From positions 3,906,001 to 3,970,000 of the forward strand of contig NC_009614.1 of the NCBI RefSeq assembly GCF_000012825.1: DNA of 64,000 bases. Direction: 5' to 3'. Shown one piece after another: positions 9,739 through 18,629 of the stretch (position 1 is its first letter; every line of letters starts with the position of its first letter). The notes beneath the pieces are model-generated. The model was not told the origin of the DNA. It did no database searches and saw only the letters and a list, made by a program, of their open reading frames with translations. The translations under genes were made by a program, and so were the position numbers. The DNA comes from Phocaeicola vulgatus ATCC 8482. GTDB taxonomy: Bacteria; Bacteroidota; Bacteroidia; Bacteroidales; Bacteroidaceae.

Positions 9739-9783
9739 ATTGCTCCGTATCTTAACGGTTTAAGATGCGGAGCAAAATTATTT
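9739..9783. terminator. Bidirectional terminator between metF and nrdB
   Basis: TTGCTCCGTATCTTAA pairs with TTAAGATGCGGAGCAA (one T-G pair) over a four-base loop, with A/T tracts on both sides. It serves the convergent metF (+) and nrdB (-). Confidence 0.8.
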
Positions 9784-9793
9784 TGTAAATGGG

Positions 9794-10843
9794 TTATAAG
9801 TCATCTTCCAAAGCTGTGCTTTTGGCATAAGCCGTACTCTTTGCTTCAAAAAAATCAGTCTTTACCATATTGGCATTGGAATATTGAGATACCCAGTGCA
9901 TGCTTTCCGGCTCTTTATGGTTTTCTTCGTACAGAGGGCCAAAACCTAAACTACTCCAACGGAGATTGCCTAAATATTGAATATAATCTTCTATCATTTT
10001 CCGGTTGAGTCCCTGTATATTGTCTCCTATCACATATTGTCCCCATTCTATTTCCTGCTTGACCCCCTCACGCATCATGTATTCATATATTTTTACTTTA
10101 TCGGGAGTGAATAAATCCGGTTCCTCTTTCTTTAATTCCAGAATAATGTTGCGGAATAACCACAGATGCGTGTTTTCATCTCGATTGATATATCGGATTT
10201 CTTGTGCGGAACCTGACATTTTTCCATTACGGCTCAAGTTATAGAAAAACATGAATCCGCTATAGAAATAGATTCCTTCCAATATATAGTTGGCGATAAG
10301 GGTTTTCATCAATGTGAATCCATCCTGACTTTCCTGAAATTCGTTATAGCAATTGCCTATAAAGGTATTTCTTTTCAGCAGGTGTCCGTCTGTCTTCCAT
10401 TGGTAAAGGATCTCGTTACGCTTTTCGGGGCTACAGATAGAATCCAGCATGTAACTGTAGCTTTGGCTGTGTACACATTCCTGAAAGGCTTGGATATGGA
10501 GGCATAGATTAACTTCATTGGCTGTGATGTATTCGCTGATGGTGGGCAGATTATTGCTTTGTAAAGAATCAAGGAACACTAAAAAACTCAGGATTTTATC
10601 ATAGGCGGTGCGTTCTGCCTGGTCCAGGTGAGGATAATCCTTGGTGTCTTGGGTGAGATTGATTTCTTCGGGAATCCAAAAATTATTCATGGCCTGACGA
10701 TACCAGTCACTAACCCATTTGTAGCGCATATTATTGAAATCATTCAAATTGGTGGTGTTTCCTCCAATCATTCTTCTGTGACGGAGGTCGGTATCTCCCT
10801 CAGGATTGAAAAGGGCATTCTTTTTTAATTTTATTGTATTCAT
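9794..10843 (-). CDS. nrdB: Ribonucleotide reductase class Ia, beta subunit
   Basis: Small di-iron tyrosyl-radical subunit of the aerobic reductase. 349 residues. The ligand motif LDSLQ has Asp92; ECVHSQSYSYM (122-132) gives Glu122, His125 and the radical Tyr129, aligned with E. coli E115, H118 and Y122. YINRDENTHLWLF (about 218-230) supplies the later Glu and His ligands. It lies downstream of nrdA on the same strand with a 162-base gap that contains a perfect 16-bp hairpin, so it may be co-transcribed under riboswitch 2. Confidence 0.95.
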   Translation of the reverse strand: MNTIKLKKNALFNPEGDTDLRHRRMIGGNTTNLNDFNNMRYKWVSDWYRQAMNNFWIPEEINLTQDTKDYPHLDQAERTAYDKILSFLVFLDSLQSNNLPTISEYITANEVNLCLHIQAFQECVHSQSYSYMLDSICSPEKRNEILYQWKTDGHLLKRNTFIGNCYNEFQESQDGFTLMKTLIANYILEGIYFYSGFMFFYNLSRNGKMSGSAQEIRYINRDENTHLWLFRNIILELKKEEPDLFTPDKVKIYEYMMREGVKQEIEWGQYVIGDNIQGLNRKMIEDYIQYLGNLRWSSLGFGPLYEENHKEPESMHWVSQYSNANMVKTDFFEAKSTAYAKSTALEDDL

Positions 10844-10921
10844 GATTTATTGTTGTTTTATATTCTGTCTTCTTGTTTTACTGCTAACTCAAGGCTGTAT
10901 ATTAAAAATAAATTTGTTATT

Positions 10922-10964
10922 CATTTCTTGTAGGGGCGCAAGCATGGTGCCCCTACAAGAAATG
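10922..10964. repeat. Perfect 16-bp inverted repeat in the nrdA-nrdB gap
   Basis: CATTTCTTGTAGGGGC and GCCCCTACAAGAAATG are exact reverse complements separated by 11 bases. There is no T-tract, so it looks more like a REP-type palindrome or mRNA-processing hairpin than a simple terminator. Confidence 0.75.
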
Positions 10965-11005
10965 TCTTAGCATGACAATTCAGTACTGGAGTGTTTACGA
11001 AAAGA

Positions 11006-13525
11006 TCAGGAAGCACAGCTTTCACATTCTTCTACTTCCAATGATTTGCTGCGGACATAATATACTGTTTTTACGCCACATTCCCATGCTAGCAAATACA
11101 GGTTTAATACTTGTCTCAGGGTAAATTCATTGGTAATGTATAGATTCAGACTTTGTGCCTGGTCTATATGTAACTGCCGGATCCCTGCGGCACGGATACT
11201 CCATGTCTGATCTGTCAGATAAGCACTTTTATATATCCAATAGGTCTTATCGGACAATGCCGGTGCAACACGTGGCAGCATGGCTCCTTTCTTTTCTTCC
11301 AAGAAGAAACGTTTCATTACCGGATCTGTTCCGGCAGTGGTTCCGGCAATGATACTGGTGCTGCTGGTGGGGGCAATGGCAAGAAGATAGGCATTTCTCA
11401 TTCCTTGTGTGGAAACCTTTACAGCCAATGCTTTCCATTCTGGCGAATTGTAACCCCGTTTTATAAAATAAGCTCCGGTCTGCCAGTCGCTGCCTTCAAA
11501 ATAATGATAGGCCCCTTTTTCTTTTGCCAGTTCGCTACTTGCTGCTATGGCAGCATAGTTGATACGTTCGAAAACTTTATCCATAAAACTGAGATGTTCC
11601 TCGCTTTCCCAACGAATGCCGCGAACAGCAAGAGCATGATGATAGCCGCTGACTCCCAAGCCGATACTGCGGTAGCGATGATTGGTAATCTGAGCGAAAG
11701 GAATCGGATAAAAGTTCAGTTCAATCACATTATCCAATGCCCGTACTACAGTTGCCACCTTTTCTTTCATTTGTTTTTCATCCTCCAAGGGCAAATGTCC
11801 TAATGAAAGGCTGGCAAGATTACATACCACAAAGTCTCCGGGCCGGATTGTTTTGACTACCACTGTATCACCATCTTCCGTACATATCTCTGTAGAGACT
11901 GTTTCAATGGAGGACATGTTTTGTGCTATTTCCGTGCAAAGATTGGAGCAATAAATGATTCCCCGGTGCGCATTGGGATTGGCACGGTTCACGGTGTCAC
12001 GATTGAATGTAAAGGGAGTACCTGTTTCTACAGCCGAACGCAGTATCAGTCTGACGATATCTTTGATGCTCATGCTGCGCTTGGAGAGTCGGGAGTCATT
12101 TACGCAATCCATGTATCTTTGTTCCCATTCCTCTCCGTAGTAGTCTTCCAGACAGTATCCTTTGACGGTCATTATTTCATTGGGGCAGAATAAATGCCAT
12201 TGCTGGTTTAAATCCCGTTTCGCCATACGCCAGAATAAGTCCGGATAGCATACGGCGGGGAAGATGTCGTGCGCTTTCATCCGGTCATCTCCATTATTGG
12301 TCCGGAGTTGCAGAAACTCAGGCAAGTCTTTGTGCCATACATCCAGATAGACGGCTACGGCTCCCTGACGCATACCTAACTGGTCAACGGCTACAGCAGT
12401 GTCATTCACCAGTTTCATCCATCGGATTACACCTCCGGCCACACCTTTGAATCCGCGTATGTTTCCACCTGCGGCACGAACTTTGCCAAAGTACATTCCC
12501 ATTCCTCCTCCAAATTTGCTTACCATCGCAAAATTGTCTAAGCTGCGGTAAATGCCTTCCAGACTATCGGGCACTGTATCGATGAAGCAACTGGATAACT
12601 GGTGATAAGGTTTTCGGGCATTTGCCAGGGTAGGAGTGGCCATTGTGACTTCCAGACGACTTAATATATCATAGAACTTTTTTACCCATTGCAGTCTGTT
12701 CTGTTTTTCGGGCATAGCGAGATGAAGGGCAATCCCTAAATACATTTCCTGCACAGACTCTATAGGTTCGTGTGAACGGGTACGGATCAGATAACGTTTG
12801 GCAAGCAGATCCAGTCCTGAATAATTGAAAAGCTTGTCACGTTCGGGACACATGAAGCCGGCTGCCGTTTCTATCTCCTGTGGAGTATAGGAGGCCAAGA
12901 TATAATTACCATACAAGCCCTCGTCGGTGAGGTAGCGTAATTTATCATAAAATGAAAAGATGCCGGCAGCTTCCGCCTGTTCGGTCAGTTTCTTTGTCAA
13001 TCGGAAATTCAGCAGACGCGCTGCAATGAATTCCCAGTCGGGAGTTTCTTGTGTTGTCAGTTCTACAGCCGCTTTGACAAGTGCCGCCAACCGTTCCCCG
13101 GATGTCATATCCGGTTTACAGAAACTTGTGAATTTCTCTGCGAGAAAGGTTAGACTATATTCCTTCCCGGAGAAGTCTTTTTGTATCTCTTTCAGTATAT
13201 TTGCTATAGTATCATCACCGGTTCCGGTAATGATTTGACTGAGGACTTTTCTTCTTTCTGTGCGCTGCCAACGGTAAAGTATATAGTTTTTGGCTTCTGC
13301 GTAAAAGCCATGTTCCATCAAGCTACGTTCCACTTCGTCCTGAATGCGTTCTACACTACGATTTGCTTCGTTTTGATGCAGAAATTGTTCCACTTCATCT
13401 ACTATGGTGTAGACAGCTTCATCTGTTATTTCTTTTTGGGTACTGATAAAACTTTTCCGTATGGCAACGGCTATTTTTTCCCTGTCGTAGGATTCTGTTG
13501 TCCCATTCCTTTTAATTATTTGCAT
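11006..13525 (-). CDS. nrdA: Ribonucleotide reductase class Ia, alpha subunit
   Basis: Catalytic subunit, 839 residues. Starts with an ATP-cone (MQIIKRNGTTESYDREKI, about 1-95), the allosteric activity site. The core has QLSSCFID (about 310) and VCNLASLSL for the redox cysteines, and SNLCTEI (about 527) for the thiyl-radical cysteine with its Asn and Glu. The C-terminal tail ECESCAS is the thioredoxin-reducible Cys pair. A cobalamin riboswitch lies directly upstream, so B12 should lower expression of this B12-independent enzyme. Confidence 0.95.
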   Translation of the reverse strand: MQIIKRNGTTESYDREKIAVAIRKSFISTQKEITDEAVYTIVDEVEQFLHQNEANRSVERIQDEVERSLMEHGFYAEAKNYILYRWQRTERRKVLSQIITGTGDDTIANILKEIQKDFSGKEYSLTFLAEKFTSFCKPDMTSGERLAALVKAAVELTTQETPDWEFIAARLLNFRLTKKLTEQAEAAGIFSFYDKLRYLTDEGLYGNYILASYTPQEIETAAGFMCPERDKLFNYSGLDLLAKRYLIRTRSHEPIESVQEMYLGIALHLAMPEKQNRLQWVKKFYDILSRLEVTMATPTLANARKPYHQLSSCFIDTVPDSLEGIYRSLDNFAMVSKFGGGMGMYFGKVRAAGGNIRGFKGVAGGVIRWMKLVNDTAVAVDQLGMRQGAVAVYLDVWHKDLPEFLQLRTNNGDDRMKAHDIFPAVCYPDLFWRMAKRDLNQQWHLFCPNEIMTVKGYCLEDYYGEEWEQRYMDCVNDSRLSKRSMSIKDIVRLILRSAVETGTPFTFNRDTVNRANPNAHRGIIYCSNLCTEIAQNMSSIETVSTEICTEDGDTVVVKTIRPGDFVVCNLASLSLGHLPLEDEKQMKEKVATVVRALDNVIELNFYPIPFAQITNHRYRSIGLGVSGYHHALAVRGIRWESEEHLSFMDKVFERINYAAIAASSELAKEKGAYHYFEGSDWQTGAYFIKRGYNSPEWKALAVKVSTQGMRNAYLLAIAPTSSTSIIAGTTAGTDPVMKRFFLEEKKGAMLPRVAPALSDKTYWIYKSAYLTDQTWSIRAAGIRQLHIDQAQSLNLYITNEFTLRQVLNLYLLAWECGVKTVYYVRSKSLEVEECESCAS

Positions 13526-13611
13526 GAGATGCTGTTGGTATGAATTATTGTATATTTTCGTACCGCTTCCCTAACCCCACGAGTAGAAACGGCCTTTGAT
13601 GAATGGCAGGT

Positions 13612-13780
13612 CTTCTGACTGGCTCCTCATTTCCGATGCCTTCCCGCGTTCTCGTTATGTGGAGTCAGGCAGTGGCAATAGGTACGTATCGGAAATTTTA
13701 TCGGAGTTTCACAGCAGCGGGACTGTCCGGGATTTACACCCGATTCCCTTTTAATCCGGATAGAGGACATCTATTCGGAA
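13612..13780 (-). promoter_or_regulatory. Cobalamin riboswitch 2 (nrdA, nrdB)
   Basis: The - strand shows TTAAAAGGGAATCGG, CCCGGACAGTCCCGCTGCTG, the B12 box GCCACTG...GGGAAGGC and the 3' arm CAGAAGACCTGCC. A tail of about 50 bases toward nrdA is nearly the same as the tail of riboswitch 3. RNR control by AdoCbl riboswitches is known where a B12-dependent class II enzyme coexists. Confidence 0.93.
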
Positions 13781-13792
13781 CCGATTCGGGAA

Positions 13793-13800
13793 CAAAGATA
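13793..13800 (-). promoter_or_regulatory. Promoter -7 box for nrdA
   Basis: The - strand reads TATCTTTG, a consensus Bacteroides -7 box, immediately upstream of riboswitch 2. Confidence 0.6.
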
Positions 13801-13871
13801 ATGGAAATTGGAATTATTACAGCATTGAGTTAGTTTAAAAATCAGAAATGATTTATAAAAGTTGGATGGTA

Positions 13872-14137
13872 TTAAACATTTTGGACAAGTTCTACTACCA
13901 TGCTTCCAAGCAGCACAGCTACTATTGTTATGAGTAACCAATTGATATACTTGCTTTTCGATCTCGTCTTTTCTTTTTCTGAATGACACTGATTTTTACC
14001 ATATAACCGAATGATTCCCCAATGCGATTGGCACTGCGTATCACTCGTGAAGTATGTACACCACATCCCATCATGTGAGCGGAATATTCAGAAATAAATC
14101 CACTGACATCTATCAAAGTTTCGGCTGTCTTATCCAT
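13872..14137 (-). pseudogene. ThrE/YjjP-like transporter remnant
   Basis: The frame from 14137 encodes MDKTAETLIDVSGFISEYSA and VHTSRVIRSANRIGESFG, which resembles the N-terminus of threonine/serine exporter (DUF1212) proteins of about 250 residues. After about 50 residues it runs into KKKRRDRKASISIGYS and stops. A neighbouring frame (to 13872) encodes an isolated membrane-helix tail, INWLLITIVAVLLGSMVVEL. This fits an internally deleted, frameshifted gene. Family assignment is from pattern memory and moderate. Confidence 0.5.
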
Positions 14138-14163
14138 TTAAATGAAGTTATGTTTTTCTTTTT

Positions 14164-14721
14164 TTAGAATCCATAGACACGACATGGCTTTCCAGTGGAA
14201 GGCATTTCCTTGTCAATTTCAATCTTTAATTTTTTTATATTCAATATTTCTTCTCCTTCAAGCATCAGGCACATAATAAGAAAACAACCGTTTTTCTCAC
14301 ATTCCATATCGAATAACCGGTGTTGTGAAAACATGCCTAACCCATGTGAGTCAATAAGAATAAACTTTGGATGGTTATAAAGTAATGCAGCCAGAGAGTC
14401 CCAATTAAGCTTCATGTCAAACATAAAGAAGTCTTTGGTTGCATAGTCGTTGGTTGCCATATTGCCGGTATATAAAACCAATGCTTTACCTTCTATGTCC
14501 AAGTTATTAAAGTATTCGTCGGCTGGTAGTCCGTTCCGACAATCTACCACGACGGCATCTGTTACATATTCTTTATAGCGGGGAGCTTCCATATAGCAAT
14601 CCATGTGGGTGCCGATGTGTCCGAGACGTTCCGTTTCTTTGGCATCAAGTTCGAACTGTGCCAAATCTTCATCACTTAACTGTAAATGTAGTTCTTTGGT
14701 AATCGTTTCTTGTTGGTACAT
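14164..14721 (-). CDS. Putative cyclase / kynurenine formamidase-like metal hydrolase
   Basis: 185 residues. HIGTHMDCYMEAPRY (about 36-50) matches the HxGTHxD metal-binding motif of the cyclase family (PF04199), and ILIDSHGLGMF (about 121) lies where a second metal/active-site region is expected. The family hydrolyses N-formylkynurenine or cyclic amides; the substrate here is unknown. It starts 19 bases after the AspT-like gene on the same strand and is probably co-transcribed with it. Confidence 0.7.
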   Translation of the reverse strand: MYQQETITKELHLQLSDEDLAQFELDAKETERLGHIGTHMDCYMEAPRYKEYVTDAVVVDCRNGLPADEYFNNLDIEGKALVLYTGNMATNDYATKDFFMFDMKLNWDSLAALLYNHPKFILIDSHGLGMFSQHRLFDMECEKNGCFLIMCLMLEGEEILNIKKLKIEIDKEMPSTGKPCRVYGF

Positions 14722-14740
14722 ATTTAAAGAATTTTAAAGT

Positions 14741-16429
14741 TTAACCTAATGAGAGTATCAATAATTGAGCCGTAAGTACGCGTAGGAACATAGCAAGCGG
14801 ATATACGGTGGCATATCCCACGGCCGGAGCGTCACATGAAGTCAGATCATTGGAATAGGCGAGGGCAGGCGGATTAGTATTTGCTCCTGATAATACACCA
14901 ATAAGGGTATAATAGTTTAATTTACAGGCATAACGCCCAATGAGCCCCGTTATGATTAATGGTACGGTCGTAATAATAGCTCCATACATAATCCAAATAT
15001 ATCCACCTTCATTTACAATTGTCTCTATAAAATCTTTCCCGGCTCCCAACCCTACACAAGCTAGGAATAAGGAAATCCCGATTTCTCTTATCATCAAGTT
15101 AGCACTCATCGTGGTGTATGTAATCATTTTATATTGAGGACCGAAACGACTGATAAGAATGGATACAATAAGCGGTCCACCTGCTAGACCAAGTTTTACT
15201 GGTTGTGGAATACCTGGAAACATAAATGGAATACTTCCCAAGATACATCCTAATGCGATGCCGAAAAAAATGGGGATAAGATTGGGATGATTCAGTCTCT
15301 TCATGGAGTTTCCCAAAACCTTTTCGGCATGAGTGACAGCAAGTTCACTACCAACTATAGTTACACGGTCGCCCATTTGCAACTGTAAATGTGGGGAGGC
15401 TACCAAGTCTACTCCTGAACGGTTGATACGGGTGATGCTCGCACCGAAGTTATTTCGTATCTTAAGTTGTGAGAGCATTTTTCCATTTAACTCAGGCTTT
15501 GTTATCAAAATGCGGCGTGAGATAAGTTTCTTGTTTAACTGTTCCCATTCCATTTCTACCTGTTTGCCAAAAAATACTGTAATCGCTTCAATGTCAATAG
15601 GGTTCGAGATAACCAGAATCTTGTCATCAATATGTAATATCGTTTCTGAATTTACTAGTTCCACTTCCTGCTGTCCGTCATGATGGCGTATGCGCGAAAT
15701 GACGAAGTTGCGGTTTACCAAAGGACGTATTTCCTTAATGGTCTTCCCATGTATTGCTTCATTTTTTATCTCTAATGTAACGGGGCGTACGGTCAGTTCC
15801 TGTAAATGTCCCAATCCTTTTTCGGCATCGGCTTCTTCTTGTGATGTTTTGATATTAAGAATGTATTTCAGTGCAAGCAATGAGAGAATGGCACCAACCA
15901 CCCCCAAGGGATAGGCAACAGCATATCCCATCGCAATCTCCGGTGCATCTATGCCATTTAAATCACTATTTGCCTGTTGGGCGGCACCAAGGCCGGGAGT
16001 ATTGGTAACAGCACCAGAGAGAATGCCGACCATGGTGGTTATGGGAGTTCCGGTAGTAAAATGTAAAATGATAGTAATGACTACACTGATAAAAATAGCC
16101 CCCATAGCCAACATGTTCAGCGTAAATCCTCCTTTCTTAAAGGCTGAGAAGAAACCGGGACCCACCTGCAAACCAATGGAATAGACGAACAAAATAAGAC
16201 CGAATTCTTTTAGAAAATGTAGCAGGTGTTCATTCAGATTCAGATTGAAATGGCCGAATACGATACCGACAAAAAGAATCCATGTGACACCAAGTGAGAT
16301 GCCGGATATTTTTATTTTACCCAGCATAATTCCAAAGGCGATAACTAGTGACAGAATGAGTACGGAGTGTGCTACACCTCCGCCCCAAAGATTGGGATAT
16401 CCTTCAAAGAGGTTTTTAAGAAGTTCCAT
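14741..16429 (-). CDS. AspT/YidE-type antiporter, copy 1
   Basis: 562 residues with two hydrophobic blocks (about 15-190 and 380-560) flanking two tandem TrkA-C/RCK_C domains (about 200-370). The two-half layout and [18 protein letters not shown] are typical of the aspartate:alanine exchanger family. Substrate is unproven. A second gene of the same length and very similar sequence lies at 29897-31585. This copy is followed by a cyclase-like gene; the other is not. Confidence 0.85.
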   Translation of the reverse strand: MELLKNLFEGYPNLWGGGVAHSVLILSLVIAFGIMLGKIKISGISLGVTWILFVGIVFGHFNLNLNEHLLHFLKEFGLILFVYSIGLQVGPGFFSAFKKGGFTLNMLAMGAIFISVVITIILHFTTGTPITTMVGILSGAVTNTPGLGAAQQANSDLNGIDAPEIAMGYAVAYPLGVVGAILSLLALKYILNIKTSQEEADAEKGLGHLQELTVRPVTLEIKNEAIHGKTIKEIRPLVNRNFVISRIRHHDGQQEVELVNSETILHIDDKILVISNPIDIEAITVFFGKQVEMEWEQLNKKLISRRILITKPELNGKMLSQLKIRNNFGASITRINRSGVDLVASPHLQLQMGDRVTIVGSELAVTHAEKVLGNSMKRLNHPNLIPIFFGIALGCILGSIPFMFPGIPQPVKLGLAGGPLIVSILISRFGPQYKMITYTTMSANLMIREIGISLFLACVGLGAGKDFIETIVNEGGYIWIMYGAIITTVPLIITGLIGRYACKLNYYTLIGVLSGANTNPPALAYSNDLTSCDAPAVGYATVYPLAMFLRVLTAQLLILSLG

Positions 16430-16501
16430 AGTATTAAGAAATATATTTATTTTTAACTAAGTCATCATTTTATATTTAAAATTTCCCATCATGTGGGTTG
16501 G

Positions 16502-16539
16502 TAAAAGTATCCCCGGAAAAATCACTTCTGCGGGGATAC
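16502..16539 (-). terminator. Terminator of the acyl-CoA carboxylase operon
   Basis: On the - strand GTATCCCCG pairs with CGGGGATAC and is followed by TTTTAC, 16 bases after the carboxyltransferase stop codon. Confidence 0.8.
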
Positions 16540-16554
16540 ACACACATTGAACAA

Positions 16555-18093
16555 TTACAACGGCATATTGCCGTGCTTTTTAGGCGGATTGCTTTGGTTT
16601 TTGTTGTGACACATTTCCAAAGCCTGAATGAGTTTATAGCGGGTGTCACGGGGCATAATCACTTCATCAATCAAGCCGCGTTCTGCCGCACAATAAGGGT
16701 TAGAGAATTTATCTTCGTAATCTTTGATTATTTCTTGTTTTTCTTCAGGAGTGGATTTCCGATAGAGGATATTTACAGCTCCCGCAGCTCCCATAACGGC
16801 TATTTCCGCCTGTGGATAAGCCAGGTTCACATCGGCTCCCGTCGGTTTGCTGGACATGACAATGTAGGCACCTCCGTAAGCTTTACGGGTAATTAAAGTT
16901 ACCTTGGGCACTGTAGCTTCGGCGTATGCATAAACTATCTTCGCACCGTGGCGGATGATGCCGTTGTGTTCCTGTATTGTTCCGGGCAGGAAGCCGGGAA
17001 CATCCTCGAAAGTGATCAGAGGAATGTTAAAGCAGTCGCAGAAACGGATAAAACGGGCAGCCTTGTCACTGGCGTCAATGTCAAGGACGCCGGCCAGCCA
17101 GGCGGGCTGATTGGCAACAATACCTACGGAACGACCTCCCAGGCGACCGAACCCCACCACCACATTTTTAGCAAAGTGAGGCATCACCTCGAAGAAATAC
17201 TGGTTATCCAGCACCGGTTCGATGATATCCTTTATATCATAAGGCATATTCGGATCTTCGGGAATGACAGTCTGCAACGCCTCCACCTGACGATGGATGT
17301 CATCGTTGCAGGGAACCAACGGCGCATCCTCCATATTGTTGGAAGGCAGGAAACTCAGCAATTCGCGGATACTCATCAGCGTTTCCTCCTCATTGTCGCA
17401 CATAAAATGGGTCACACCGCTTTTGCTGCTGTGGGTATAGGCACCGCCCAGTTCCTCCTTGCCCACCTCCTCGTTAGTCACAGTCTTCACCACATCCGGG
17501 CCGGTGATGAACATGTGGCTCTTCTCTTTTACCATAAAGATAAAATCGGTTAGTGCTGGTGAGTAGCAGGCTCCTCCGGCACAAGGACCCAAGATGGCGG
17601 AAATCTGCGGGATAACACCTGAGGCGATAGTGTTCTGATAGAAAATAGAGGCATATCCGGCAAGGCTGTTCACCCCTTCTTGGATGCGTGCGCCTCCCGA
17701 GTCGTTCAGGGCGATAACGGGAGCTCCCGTCTTCAAAGCCAGTTGCTGAACCTTTACAATCTTGGCAGCATTGGTCTCGCTCAGCGAGCCGCCATGTGCG
17801 GTAAAATCATATGCATAGACAAACACTGGACGGCCGTCTATCTTTCCGTAACCGGTGACCATACCATCTCCGGCAATCTGCTTCTTCTCCATGCCGAAGT
17901 TGGTACAACGGTGGTTCACCAGCTTGTCCAGTTCATTGAACGTACCTTTGTCCAGCAACATTCCGATACGCTCGCGAGCGGTCATCTTCCCTTGGGCGTG
18001 TTGTTTCTCGATCTTGTCCACACCGCCGCCCAGCGACGCGCGTTTGTCCAGCTCTTCAAACCGGCTGTATATTTCTTCTCTTGTCATGATCAA
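16555..18093 (-). CDS. Acyl-CoA (propionyl-CoA) carboxylase, carboxyltransferase subunit
   Basis: 512 residues with the two crotonase-like halves of the biotin-dependent carboxyltransferase family. GGARIQEGVNSLAGY (about 131) is the acyl-CoA carbonyl-binding glycine pair, and AYGGAYIVMSSK (about 407) is the biotin pocket. Closest families are propionyl-CoA carboxylase beta and the alpha subunit of methylmalonyl-CoA decarboxylase. A biotin carboxylase gene in the same operon favours an ATP-dependent carboxylase. It overlaps the biotin carrier gene by 4 bases. Confidence 0.85.
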   Translation of the reverse strand: MIMTREEIYSRFEELDKRASLGGGVDKIEKQHAQGKMTARERIGMLLDKGTFNELDKLVNHRCTNFGMEKKQIAGDGMVTGYGKIDGRPVFVYAYDFTAHGGSLSETNAAKIVKVQQLALKTGAPVIALNDSGGARIQEGVNSLAGYASIFYQNTIASGVIPQISAILGPCAGGACYSPALTDFIFMVKEKSHMFITGPDVVKTVTNEEVGKEELGGAYTHSSKSGVTHFMCDNEEETLMSIRELLSFLPSNNMEDAPLVPCNDDIHRQVEALQTVIPEDPNMPYDIKDIIEPVLDNQYFFEVMPHFAKNVVVGFGRLGGRSVGIVANQPAWLAGVLDIDASDKAARFIRFCDCFNIPLITFEDVPGFLPGTIQEHNGIIRHGAKIVYAYAEATVPKVTLITRKAYGGAYIVMSSKPTGADVNLAYPQAEIAVMGAAGAVNILYRKSTPEEKQEIIKDYEDKFSNPYCAAERGLIDEVIMPRDTRYKLIQALEMCHNKNQSNPPKKHGNMPL

Positions 18094-18605
18094 TCTTCTT
18101 TTATTATATCCAATACTATTAATACCTGGTTAGCATTGACGGAATCCCCTTCATTGACCAGGATATCCCTTACCGTGCAGTCCGAGGTCACTTTGTAGTT
18201 GCTCTGCATCTTCATGGCCTCCAGCACTACCACAATATCCCCGGATGACAGACGGTCTCCTTTCCGGACGGGAATTTTTATAACCTTTCCGGGCATGGGA
18301 GCTACAATCTTGTCATCCTGTCTCTCCTCGCCGCCCTTTTTCATACGCAGATACTTGGTCTGGGTGTCCACTATGTCCACATGATAGGAACGGTAGAACA
18401 TATTCACATCATAACTCTTTCCACCCTCCCCACGGATCAGTTCGGCATTGAAGGAATTGCCATCGTGCAGGATGGAACAGCTTCCGTTCTCGGCCATAAC
18501 GATATCCACATCATACGGTTTTCCGTCAATCATAAACTGTACCTTGTTTCCTTCCTTGCTCACCAACGTCACATCGGCTACGCGGTCTCCAATATGTATT
18601 TCCAT
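18090..18605 (-). CDS. Biotin carboxyl carrier protein
   Basis: 171 residues. The N-terminal half is a poorly conserved domain and the C-terminal 75 residues form a biotinyl domain with APMPGKVIKIPVRKGD and the biotinylation motif EAMKMQ (lysine near 137). It carries CO2 between the biotin carboxylase upstream and the carboxyltransferase downstream. The ATGA overlap with the next gene indicates tight coupling. Confidence 0.88.
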   Translation of the reverse strand: MEIHIGDRVADVTLVSKEGNKVQFMIDGKPYDVDIVMAENGSCSILHDGNSFNAELIRGEGGKSYDVNMFYRSYHVDIVDTQTKYLRMKKGGEERQDDKIVAPMPGKVIKIPVRKGDRLSSGDIVVVLEAMKMQSNYKVTSDCTVRDILVNEGDSVNANQVLIVLDIIKED

Positions 18606-18629
18606 ACTTTTGCTTAATTAAATGAAGAA

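Noticed and set aside
16555..18093. Carboxyltransferase as part of a Na+-pumping methylmalonyl-CoA decarboxylase
   Set aside because: The operon contains a biotin carboxylase gene and no membrane beta subunit, which fits an ATP-dependent carboxylase better.
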